Translations under genes and position numbers: made by a program
Part shown: in pieces, positions 1 to 7,502 of the stretch
How the letters are laid out: each line of letters starts with the position of its first letter
How positions within the stretch are numbered: position 1 is the first letter of the stretch
The notes under the pieces: model-generated
Seen by the model: only the letters and a program-made list of their open reading frames with translations
Told to the model about the DNA's origin: nothing
Database searches by the model: none
Source: Lutibacter litoralis
GTDB lineage: Bacteria > Bacteroidota > Bacteroidia > Flavobacteriales > Flavobacteriaceae
DNA length: 36,806 nt
Direction: 5' to 3'
Assembly (NCBI RefSeq): GCF_014646675.1
Contig: NZ_BMNS01000012.1
Coordinates: forward strand, 1-36,806

Positions 1-2010
1 AACCATTTGATTACAAGGAAGTGGAACAAGTGCTATTTTTTGATTGAAATTGAAATCGTTTCTCGAATCCGTTTTAAATGCTTTTTCAGCAGTTTCAAAC
101 CCTTCTTTTTCAGCAATAATTTTATAATTTTCGTTACAATCTACTTTAAAACTGTAATCTTTAATGTTTTCAATTAGTTGTGAATCAATTAATTGATTGT
201 TTTTAAATAGCTTAACGGTTGTATTGTTTAACGGTTCGTTTGTTAGTTTGTTTAAAATAGTTCCAGCAATTAGTTGGTTACATTCTATGGGAATTAATTC
301 AATGTTTTCTGTGATTTTTAAATCTAATCGCTTATCTGTATTTAATGTAATTTCTGAATTTAAAAACCCTTCTTTTTCAGCAACAATTTTATAAGTTGAT
401 TCACATTCAAGCTTAATTCTAAAATTAGACCTACTTCTTAATATTTCAGAAGTCACTAATTTATCATTTTTATAAATCTTTAGCTCTACATTTATTAAGG
501 GTTCATCTGTAAGTTTATTTAAAACAATACCAGTTACGGTTTGATTACACGGAAGTGGCTTTAATGCAATGTCTTTTATAAACTCTTCATCATAATTCGA
601 GTTCGTTTTAATCTTTATTTCAGTAGGGTAGAAACCTTCTTTATCTGCAATAATTATAAAATTGTTATTACAAGCCAGTTCAAAATTATAAAGCGCGTTA
701 TTAAGTGTTGTTTTTGTTGAAATAATTTGACCATTTTGGTATAGTTCCAAAGTAATACCTTCAATTAATTCGTTTGTTTGTGCGTTGGTAACTAAACCAT
801 TAATTTGCTGTATACAAGGAATTGGAGTTAGTTCAATATTTTCAATAATTTCAGCATCTAAAGTTTCATCTGTTTCAAAAGTTATTTCATTTGGAATAAA
901 ATGTTCTTTTAGAGCTGTAATTTTATAAGATTCATTGCAATTTATTTTAAATTTATAGCTTCCATCTTTTGATGTTTTTAAAGAATCAACAGCTTCATTA
1001 TTAATGTATATAATAAGATTTGTATTTGCAATAGGTTTACTTGTGTTGCTGTTACGAAGTATTCCAGTAATTAACTGTACACATTCAATTTCTACATCAA
1101 TAAATTTAAACCCATAAATATCAACATCACCCTTGCCTTTTTTTCTATTTGAAATGAAAAAACCGGCATCATCATTTGGGTGCATTACATAACCAAAATC
1201 ATCATATGGTGAATTTATTGGAGCTGGTAAGTTTTTAACTTTTGTATAATTCCCATTTATAAATTCACTTTTAAAAATATCTAAATTTCCTTGACCATTA
1301 TGTCCATAAGAAGCAAAATAAAGTGTGTTATTTTTATCTATAGATGGATATAAATCATCTTTAATAGTATTAATAGTGTCTCCTAAATTTTTAGGCGAAC
1401 TCAAACTTCCATTTTCTAAAATAGATGAAACGTAAATATCGTAATTACCATATCCGCCAAGCATATTTGATATGAAAAACAATTTTGTGCCATCTTTACT
1501 TATAGATGGATTTCTTATGGAATAGGCTTCACTATTAAATGCAACAGTTGAAATATTAGTTACGTTAAAATCAGCATCTATATCTGCTTTAAAAAGTTTT
1601 ATTGGTTTTTCGTGTAATTTGGAATCTTTAGATCGATTACCAAAGTAGCTATTCCTACAAAAATATATGGTTTTTCTATCGGGGCTTATGGCTAGGTCAG
1701 TTTCATTAAATGTTGCAAAAACATCGCTAGAAAGCCTACTGGTTTGTACAATGTCGCTAGAATCGGTAAGTTTTCCAAAATAAAATTCTAAGAAAAGATT
1801 TCGGTTTTTCGCACGTCTATTGGAAACAAAAGCTTTATCGTTTTCTATTTTTTTTGAAGAAGCAAAGAAAACTGTTTCAGAATCTAAAAAATTTACACCA
1901 AGTTCAGCATATTTAGAATTAACCTCAGAATTAAAAATTTTATATTCTTTTTGTTGTCCAAAGAGTGTAGTAATAATTAGGAAAATAAATAATTGTGTAA
2001 ACTTTTTCAT
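1..2010 (-). CDS. Exported PD40 beta-propeller protein with tandem 89-aa domains, PorE/OmpA-like (partial, runs off left edge)
   Basis: The frame is open from the ATG at 2010 down to base 1, giving 670 codons without a stop, so the C-terminus lies outside the window. Residues 1-19 form a signal peptide (MKKFTQLFIFLIITTLFGQ). Residues of about 60-300 carry PD40/WD40-like propeller blades, recognisable by phrases such as AISPDRKTIYF, PSISKDGTKLFFIS and YPSIDKNNTLYFAS. From about residue 309 onward there are four complete copies and the start of a fifth of a domain exactly 89 residues long, resembling carboxypeptidase-regulatory folds and ending in I.L.P.PC. In this phylum PD40 plus regulatory domains usually precede a peptidoglycan-binding OmpA domain, as in PorE of type IX secretion, often beside a PorP/SprF gene. 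Both would be left of the window and are inferred. The gene follows the DUF962 gene after 14 bases, so the two are probably co-transcribed. Confidence 0.85.
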   Translation of the reverse strand, partial: MKKFTQLFIFLIITTLFGQQKEYKIFNSEVNSKYAELGVNFLDSETVFFASSKKIENDKAFVSNRRAKNRNLFLEFYFGKLTDSSDIVQTSRLSSDVFATFNETDLAISPDRKTIYFCRNSYFGNRSKDSKLHEKPIKLFKADIDADFNVTNISTVAFNSEAYSIRNPSISKDGTKLFFISNMLGGYGNYDIYVSSILENGSLSSPKNLGDTINTIKDDLYPSIDKNNTLYFASYGHNGQGNLDIFKSEFINGNYTKVKNLPAPINSPYDDFGYVMHPNDDAGFFISNRKKGKGDVDIYGFKFIDVEIECVQLITGILRNSNTSKPIANTNLIIYINNEAVDSLKTSKDGSYKFKINCNESYKITALKEHFIPNEITFETDETLDAEIIENIELTPIPCIQQINGLVTNAQTNELIEGITLELYQNGQIISTKTTLNNALYNFELACNNNFIIIADKEGFYPTEIKIKTNSNYDEEFIKDIALKPLPCNQTVTGIVLNKLTDEPLINVELKIYKNDKLVTSEILRSRSNFRIKLECESTYKIVAEKEGFLNSEITLNTDKRLDLKITENIELIPIECNQLIAGTILNKLTNEPLNNTTVKLFKNNQLIDSQLIENIKDYSFKVDCNENYKIIAEKEGFETAEKAFKTDSRNDFNFNQKIALVPLPCNQMV
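16..1083 (-). repeat. Four tandem 267-bp (89-residue) coding repeats, fifth begins at edge
   Basis: On the minus strand the repeat-opening cysteine codons lie at 1081-1083, 814-816, 547-549, 280-282 and 13-15, each exactly 267 bases apart. A second cysteine lies exactly 48 codons after the first in each full copy, at 937-939, 670-672, 403-405 and 136-138. The copies share C-N-Q/I-Q, a G-I/L-x-x-N-x-x-T core, C-N-E-x-Y-K-I and A-E-K-E-G-F but are clearly diverged at DNA level. This suggests an old domain expansion rather than a recent slippage array. Confidence 0.9.
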
Positions 2011-2024
2011 TGTAAAATTTAAAT

Positions 2025-2486
2025 CTATTTTTTAGAAATTTTTTCAAATACCCAAGCTGGTCCAATTAATAAAAACTGTAAATCTTTAAAAAATGAAGGT
2101 TTTTTACCTTCTAATTTATGACCATAAAATTGCCCAACCCAAGCTACTACAAAAATAGCCAAAGAAGCATAAAACAAAGGAACAATATTAGATAAATAAT
2201 AATTGCCAACTAAACAGGTTAAAGAAAATAATACCATTTTTAAAAATGTAGAGAACGAGAGTTTTGAATAAAAGAACAGTAATATAAATAAAATCATAGT
2301 AGCCCAGTTTTCTATAATTGGATTGTTTAATTTGCTGAGGTTCTCGATTCCTTTTGATGGAATACTCATAAATAAACCAACAATACTAAAAAATATTAAA
2401 GGCACGCAAATAAAATGTATTAATTGGTTAGTTTTATTTTGGTGACTTAAGGCATATTCATTAAACCATTGTTTTTGTGTTTTCAT
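2025..2486 (-). CDS. Mpo1-like / DUF962 membrane protein
   Basis: This 153-residue protein has the DUF962 (YGL010w/Mpo1) signature. The N-terminal block is YALSHQNKTNQLIHFICVP, with spaced histidines and an asparagine, and the C-terminal block is WVGQFYGHKLEGKKPSFF followed by LLIGPAWVFEK. Three to four hydrophobic segments lie between and around these blocks, so it should sit in the inner membrane. Yeast Mpo1 is an iron-dependent dioxygenase that shortens 2-hydroxy fatty acids. The conserved histidines are compatible with metal binding, but activity in bacterial members is an inference. The start is the ATG at 2486. The gene lies 14 bases ahead of the PD40 protein, on the same strand. Length is normal for the family. 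Confidence 0.85.
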   Translation of the reverse strand: MKTQKQWFNEYALSHQNKTNQLIHFICVPLIFFSIVGLFMSIPSKGIENLSKLNNPIIENWATMILFILLFFYSKLSFSTFLKMVLFSLTCLVGNYYLSNIVPLFYASLAIFVVAWVGQFYGHKLEGKKPSFFKDLQFLLIGPAWVFEKISKK

Positions 2487-2580
2487 GTATCTAATAATAT
2501 TTTAAATGGGTGCTTATAAATGGCTGTTTTAATTCTATATTATGATAGGATTTTTAACAAGCACTCTTATAAATAATTTG

Positions 2581-2598
2581 TGTTAACAAACGTTAACA
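2581..2598. promoter_or_regulatory. Inverted repeat TGTTAAC-N4-GTTAACA, candidate operator
   Basis: The two arms are perfect 7-base inverted repeats separated by AAAC. They lie in the 232-base region between the divergent DUF962 and outer-membrane protein genes. A further TTAAC lies at 2603-2607. The 18-base symmetry fits a dimeric helix-turn-helix regulator, but none can be named from sequence. There is no T-tract, so it is not a terminator. The rest of the gap holds a weak box, CAACTTTG at about 2650-2657, as the only promoter-like element seen for the plus gene. Confidence 0.45.
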
Positions 2599-2718
2599 TA
2601 ATTTAACTGTTTTTTCTGTTAAATAATAGTTTTTTAAGGCAACTTTGTTTCATATAAGAATAGTGTTAAAGATATAAAAATAATACCGTTATAAAACATA
2701 CTTAAAAAACGACCCTTT

Positions 2719-5418
2719 ATGATTCATTATTGTAATAAAAAGCAATTTCTTTTACCTCTTTTATTGATGTTTTTTTTATTTATAACTTCTTACTCTCAAA
2801 ATATAAAGGGAATTGTGTTAGATGAAGATAGACAGCCATTAGAGTTTGTATCAGTTGCCTTACTGCAACCTTCAGATTCGTTATTAGTAAAGTACACATC
2901 AACTGGAGTAGATGGAAAGTTTGAGATTTCTGGCTATAAAGAAGGTAGGTATATGCTTCAAGTTTATTTAATGACCTATCAAGCGAATCAACAAACTTTA
3001 AATTTCACAAAGAGTGACCGTGATTTAGGTGAAATTATATTAAAAAAGGATGTAAATCAGTTGGAAGAAATTACAATAAATGCAATTGTTCCTATTAAAA
3101 TTAAACAGGATACTGTCGCTTTTAATACAAAAGCATTTAAGGTTAAACAAGACGATAATGTTGGGGATTTAATTAAAAAATTACCAGGGGTTCAAATTGG
3201 AACGGATGGCAAAGTAAGTGCTCAAGGTGAGGATATTACTAAAATATTAGTAGATGGTAAAGAGTTTTTTAATAATGATCAAACTATTGCACTTCAAAAT
3301 TTAAATGCAGATGCTATTAAAAGTGTTCAAATTATAGATGAAGAAAGTGATGATACAAGAACCACGGGTATAAAAGACGGTGAAAAAAAGAAAATAATTA
3401 ACCTGGTTTTAAAAGAAGGTAAAAAGTCTGGATATTTTGGAAAATTAGGTGCAGGGATTGGAACAAATGATAGATATACCTCAGATTTTGATTTAAATAG
3501 GTTTACGGCAAATACCCAATTGGCACTTTTTGGAAAATTAAATAATATTAATAATACCGGAGCTACAGTTTTTAGACGCGATGGAAGTAGAGGAGGTAAT
3601 AGTGGTTTTTTAACTACAGGAACCGCTGGGGCAAATTACAATTATGAGTTTAAAAAAGACTTAAATTTTAATTTAGATTACCATTATGGATATTCAGATA
3701 GAGAAGAGGAGGAAGAATCTAAGAGAACCCAATTCACACAGGATAAGTTATTTACTTCTGAAAAAAATAATGATAGTCAAAATATTTCAAACAACCATAA
3801 TGTTAATTTTAGTTTAAGAGATAGATCTGTAAAAGGTAAGTATTTAGAATTTAGAGGAAGTTTTAAAAACGATAATCGCGAATCTGACAGCAATAGCACT
3901 ACTGCTTTTTTTGATGAAAATAATAATTTAGACGCAAATAGCGAAAGAAATACAAGAAGCGAAGATGAAAGAAATAATGGAGGTTTAAATTTTTCTTACC
4001 GAAAAAAATTAAACGAAAAAGGTAGAAATCTAAGGGTAAGAACTGGTATTTCATTTTCAGATAATAAAGATATGAATTTTCAAAATTCAACAAACGTATC
4101 TGATGTGTCAAGTTCTTCTACTTCAAATGAAATTACAACTAAAGATGAAGAAAATAAATCGTTAAATTACAATGTTTCATTCAGGTATATGGAACCTATT
4201 GTAGAGCATCATTTAATTAGTTTTTCATCAAGTATTAACAACAATAATAACGATGAAAGTGTTGATCAAAGAAAAACAATTAATGAAATTTCGCAAAATC
4301 CATTTATTTATGAATTGGATTACAACAAAAAAGTATATAACAATCAACTAGGGTATGTATTTAGCCAAGATAAAATACAGGTGTATTTATCGGGTTCTTT
4401 AGAAACAATGAAACAAAAATTGGAGGTAGATAATGCAGATGTAATAAATAACAGTTACAACAATTTTTTACCAAGAGCAACGGTAAGTTACGAGTATAAA
4501 AAAGGAAAAAGACTCCGATTAAGATATAATAAAGAAACTAGGTTGCCTAATGCTAATCAAGTTACACCAATTGTAAACGATTTTAATCCACTTTATATTT
4601 CTGTAGGAAATAGCAATTTAACTCCCGAAGAAAACGACAATTTCAATATAATGTTTTACTCTCATGAGTTTAAAAAAGCTACAAGTTTCTTTTCATTCTT
4701 TGGATATACAAAAACTACAAATACTATTATTTCTAGTAGAAGTATAGATGAAAATTATGTTACAAAAACTACTTTTGAAAATTATGGGTCAAAAGAAAGT
4801 TTTAGAGGACATTTAAACTTAAGTAAAAAAATTAGTACTATTGGTTTAAGATATAATCTAAGACTTGGAGGAAATATTAACGACTATACAACAATTATAG
4901 ATAATGGTTATAACGAAACAAACAGTAAAAGTTGGAATTTTGGGTTAAGTTTAAGTAATGAGAATAAAAACAAAGTAGATTTAACTATTGGTGCAAATTA
5001 CGATTTTAATAAAACTACTTATTCGTTGCAGGACAAAGACAGGGATTATTTAAAACAAAACTATTACACCAAATTCGATTGGGATTTAACAAATAGTTTA
5101 ACCTTTAATACGCAATTTGATTTTTCTTTATATACAGATAATAATTTTGATTCTCAAAGTGTACCAATTTGGAATTTAGGATTTGATTACGCTTTCTTAA
5201 AAGGAAAACGAGGGAATTTAAAATTACAAGTTTTTGATATTTTAGATAAAGATTTAGGGATTGTTAGAAACAGTTCTGATAGTTATTTTGAAGAAACCAT
5301 TCAAAATAACTTAGGAACTTATGCAATGTTAAGTTTTACATATAGTTTAAAACCACCAACAGGAAAAGGCAGTAAAAGAGGTGGTGGAGAAAGAAGAGGC
5401 AGAAGAATGCATCATTAA
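2719..5418 (+). CDS. Outer-membrane beta-barrel protein with carboxypeptidase-regulatory and plug domains (TonB-receptor-like)
   Basis: This 899-residue protein starts with a signal peptide (hydrophobic LLPLLLMFFLFITSYSQ, cleavage near residue 26). It continues with a CarboxypepD_reg-like domain at about 28-110 (IKGIVLDEDRQPLEFVSVAL, DGKFEISGY). A plug-like domain follows at about 120-235, with IKKLPGVQI and ITKILVDGKEFF. The rest is a long beta-barrel rich in alternating aromatic and polar residues, as in the OMP_b-brl_3 group. The C-terminus is a basic, glycine-rich tail with RGGGERRGRR and HH, which is common in this subgroup. Such proteins sit in the outer membrane and often import unknown ligands with TonB energy. 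No TonB box is obvious and no SusD partner is adjacent, so the substrate cannot be inferred. It stands alone in its own transcription unit. Confidence 0.85.
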   Translation: MIHYCNKKQFLLPLLLMFFLFITSYSQNIKGIVLDEDRQPLEFVSVALLQPSDSLLVKYTSTGVDGKFEISGYKEGRYMLQVYLMTYQANQQTLNFTKSDRDLGEIILKKDVNQLEEITINAIVPIKIKQDTVAFNTKAFKVKQDDNVGDLIKKLPGVQIGTDGKVSAQGEDITKILVDGKEFFNNDQTIALQNLNADAIKSVQIIDEESDDTRTTGIKDGEKKKIINLVLKEGKKSGYFGKLGAGIGTNDRYTSDFDLNRFTANTQLALFGKLNNINNTGATVFRRDGSRGGNSGFLTTGTAGANYNYEFKKDLNFNLDYHYGYSDREEEEESKRTQFTQDKLFTSEKNNDSQNISNNHNVNFSLRDRSVKGKYLEFRGSFKNDNRESDSNSTTAFFDENNNLDANSERNTRSEDERNNGGLNFSYRKKLNEKGRNLRVRTGISFSDNKDMNFQNSTNVSDVSSSSTSNEITTKDEENKSLNYNVSFRYMEPIVEHHLISFSSSINNNNNDESVDQRKTINEISQNPFIYELDYNKKVYNNQLGYVFSQDKIQVYLSGSLETMKQKLEVDNADVINNSYNNFLPRATVSYEYKKGKRLRLRYNKETRLPNANQVTPIVNDFNPLYISVGNSNLTPEENDNFNIMFYSHEFKKATSFFSFFGYTKTTNTIISSRSIDENYVTKTTFENYGSKESFRGHLNLSKKISTIGLRYNLRLGGNINDYTTIIDNGYNETNSKSWNFGLSLSNENKNKVDLTIGANYDFNKTTYSLQDKDRDYLKQNYYTKFDWDLTNSLTFNTQFDFSLYTDNNFDSQSVPIWNLGFDYAFLKGKRGNLKLQVFDILDKDLGIVRNSSDSYFEETIQNNLGTYAMLSFTYSLKPPTGKGSKRGGGERRGRRMHH

Positions 5419-5465
5419 TTATTGTTGAATTTTTTATATTTATTTGATTGTTTAAAAAAAGGAAA

Positions 5466-6160
5466 TTATTCTTTTTTATCATATTTTTCAACAAACCTTT
5501 TTGCATTTCTATTTCCAGAATCTATAGCTAAAGATTTTTTATAGTATGAAATAGCTTGTAATGTATCTCCACTTACTTTTAATGCATCTGCATAGCTATC
5601 ATATACATTAGAACTATTTGGATATAATTCCATATTAATTTTAAAAATATGAAGTGCTTGTTTGTAATTTTTATCACGTAATTCTTTATATCCTAAACTA
5701 TTAAATTTATTTTCATTTAGGCTTGCATCTAAAGAATCAATTTTTTTTATTTTTAAATAGCCTTCCAGAGCTTTTTCAAAATCATTATCTTTTAAATATT
5801 CACTTGGAGTTTTTTCGTTTTGTGTTAGTTTTCTAAAATTATATTGAAGTGTATCATTTTCTGTTTTTGGAACTAAGACCATATAGGTTAGTTGATTTTC
5901 TGGATTTGTTAAAAATTGAATTTTTTCATTCATTTCTTTAACAAAAAAAGTTTCTTCAGCTACGGGTAAAGGTTCTATAGCAGAAGCACCACGCCATTTT
6001 AAAAACAACTTTTGGTTATCAAAATAAACTTCAATTATTTCATCGGAATTAAATAAGTACCTTCCTGTTGTCTTTTTTATAAATGCCTCGTTATTGGTTG
6101 TAGTAGAGCAGCTTGCGGTAATAATTGTAAGTGTGAATAAAAAAAATGTTGAATTTTCAT
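5466..6160 (-). pseudogene. TPR lipoprotein, frameshifted in an 8-base homopolymer in the signal peptide
   Basis: The main frame, open below 6197, encodes a polypeptide with a lipoprotein signal (FFLFTLTIITASC). A domain like those following serine beta-lactamase-type hydrolases comes next (TGRYLFNSDEIIEVYFDNQKLFLKWRG). Two TPR-like helices pairs end the protein (NSSNVYDSYADAL, AISYYKKSLAIDSGNRNAK). It has no in-frame ATG near the signal peptide. The natural ATG at 6158-6160 (MKIQHFF) is one base out of frame. Adding one base to the run of eight A at 6139-6146 joins them into a standard lipoprotein signal, MKIQHFFLFTLTIITASC, giving 231 residues. The nearest internal start, a TTG at 6008, would remove the whole export signal. 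Causes could be an assembly error, a real mutation, phase variation or polymerase slippage. If repaired, the product is probably a periplasmic-face lipoprotein of unknown role. Confidence 0.7.
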
Positions 6161-6244
6161 TGTTGAATAGATTGATTGTATTTATAAATATAACTTTTTA
6201 TAGTTAATTTTTAGACGCTTTTAATCCTTATTTGTAACAATAAT

Positions 6245-6964
6245 TTAACCCAATTTACTAATTTGTTTTAGTTTCTTAATATTTAATATTTCAATTTTTC
6301 TATCTGAAACTTTAATTATTTTTTCTTTATTGAACTTTGATAAAGTGTTAATAACACTTTCTTTGGAATAACCTAACATATTAGCAAGGTCCTTTCTCAA
6401 CATAGGAATTGTGAACGAATTACTCTTATATATTTGGGTAAAATCTAATAAAATTATTGATAGAGCCCCATCTATATTTTTTTGTGATAAAGTAGTAATT
6501 CTATGGTATAAACCATTTGAAGAACCAGACATATGTCTAATTAAATCTAATGCAAAATTTCCGTTAGTTTTAATAAATTTTTCAAAAATAGCTTTATCTA
6601 TAAAACCTACTTTTGTTTTTTCAAGAGCAGTTGCTGTAAAATCAAAACTTTCAAATGCAAAGCAGCAAATAATACCAATAAAAGAGTGTGATTGAACTAA
6701 GCCAAGAGTAGTTGTTTTACCATCATTAACAATTTCAATTTTTGCTAAACCGTCAATTAAATACAATACATGACTAACGGCAATTCCTCTTTTAATAATT
6801 ATTTCTCCAGGTTCAAATTCTATATCGTTTTTGTTTGCTAATAATTGATTCTGCTCCTCTTCAGTTAGGTTATTTAAACAAGCTTTTGCGTCTAAAAATT
6901 CAAGATTAAATGCAGTTTCTTTTTTAATAAAATCAGGCATAGTTAAAAATATAAATTTCTCCAT
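6245..6964 (-). CDS. Crp/Fnr-family transcriptional regulator
   Basis: This 239-residue protein has a cyclic-nucleotide-binding-type beta-roll at about 45-150 (FEPGEIIIKRGIAVSHVLYL, IDGLAKIEIV) and a long dimer helix. A winged helix of the HTH_Crp type is near 185-225 (IPMLRKDLANMLGYSKESVI). The N-terminus has no four-cysteine cluster of the Fnr iron-sulfur kind, only a Cys-Cys pair near residue 100, so oxygen sensing of that kind is unlikely. The effector is unknown. I used the ATG at 6964, although MPDF at codon 9 is a possible alternative. A TATGTTTG promoter box and a palindrome lie upstream. It reads toward the broken lipoprotein gene, 84 bases away. Confidence 0.88.
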   Translation of the reverse strand: MEKFIFLTMPDFIKKETAFNLEFLDAKACLNNLTEEEQNQLLANKNDIEFEPGEIIIKRGIAVSHVLYLIDGLAKIEIVNDGKTTTLGLVQSHSFIGIICCFAFESFDFTATALEKTKVGFIDKAIFEKFIKTNGNFALDLIRHMSGSSNGLYHRITTLSQKNIDGALSIILLDFTQIYKSNSFTIPMLRKDLANMLGYSKESVINTLSKFNKEKIIKVSDRKIEILNIKKLKQISKLG

Positions 6965-6972
6965 CCAATGGT

Positions 6973-7017
6973 ATGTAAAATTACATCATTCTAAGTTAAA
7001 AACACCCTCCAAACATA
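6973..7017 (-). promoter_or_regulatory. Promoter box and leader palindrome of the Crp/Fnr gene
   Basis: On the minus strand TATGTTTG (7017-7010) matches the Bacteroidota -7 box TAnnTTTG exactly. It would start transcription about 40 bases before the ATG at 6964. Between them lies ATGTAA-AA-TTACAT (6973-6986), a 14-base palindrome with a 2-base centre. It is a plausible autoregulatory site for the encoded dimeric regulator. Confidence 0.5.
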
Positions 7018-7124
7018 CTATTTTATAAATTGTTGATGTAGTATTTTTATACCAAGGTAATTTGAAATAGAACTTATAACTTTTTAGGTTCTAAAATTTA
7101 ATCTAAACATAAATTGTATTTAAT

Positions 7125-7361
7125 ATGAAAGATATAGCTTTAAAATCGTTAATAATACTTCCAATAATTGCATTCGTATATTTTTTAATTATGGTTGTTA
7201 TTGGATGTACATGTAGTTTTATTGGATCTACAAATAATTTTTATGAGTGTACTTTTTGTACCATTGGAAAGGTAATTCTTGGTATTTCAGTTTTGTCTTA
7301 CGTAACAATTTTGTTTTTTGATTTTAGAATGTTTTTTAAGAATAGAAAACTAAGTAACTAG
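7125..7361 (+). CDS. Small two-helix membrane protein with a four-cysteine loop
   Basis: This 78-residue ORF has an ATG start and two strong hydrophobic segments, at about 8-30 (LIILPIIAFVYFLIMVVIG) and about 48-66 (VILGISVLSYVTILFF). It ends in a short basic tail (FKNRKLSN), so the ends are probably cytoplasmic. The loop between the helices carries CTC and, 13 residues on, CTFC, a spacing that could bind a metal or form disulfides. I do not recognise a family. It is divergent from the Crp/Fnr gene and is followed by a strong hairpin terminator, which supports it being a real transcription unit. Composition and codon use look coding, but a short hydrophobic ORF can arise by chance in AT-rich DNA. 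Confidence 0.55.
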   Translation: MKDIALKSLIILPIIAFVYFLIMVVIGCTCSFIGSTNNFYECTFCTIGKVILGISVLSYVTILFFDFRMFFKNRKLSN

Positions 7362-7442
7362 TAAACTTTTTAGAATATTTAAAAATACAGGAGATATTAT
7401 ATATTTATAACTCTTGTTTTAATTTTACAACAATTTAAAAAA

Positions 7443-7484
7443 AAAGAGGTTGTTCGAAAATTTTACTTTTCAAACAACCTCTTT
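7443..7484. terminator. Bidirectional hairpin terminator
   Basis: AAAGAGGTTGTT (7443-7454) pairs perfectly with AACAACCTCTTT (7473-7484). The inner bases GAAAA and TTTTC extend the stem after one mismatch, leaving a 6-base loop. A-runs lie on the left and T-rich sequence on the right. It separates the small membrane protein gene (plus) from the convergent PPIase gene (minus) and can serve both. Confidence 0.85.
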
Positions 7485-7502
7485 AAACGTTTAATAAGTA
7501 TT

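Noticed and set aside
60..75. TCTCGAATCC, resembling a tRNA T-arm
   Set aside because: It lies inside the repeat-coding frame, and no acceptor, D or anticodon arms can be formed around it.
2508..2574. Separated arms GTGCTT...AAGCAC and repeated CTTATAAAT in the 2487-2718 gap
   Set aside because: The arms are only 6 bases and far apart, and the AT-rich repeat is expected by chance here.
3899..4111. Minus-strand ORF of about 70 codons inside the barrel protein gene
   Set aside because: It is antisense to a clear coding frame, and its composition (Phe/Leu/Tyr runs) is typical of a shadow of AT-rich coding DNA.
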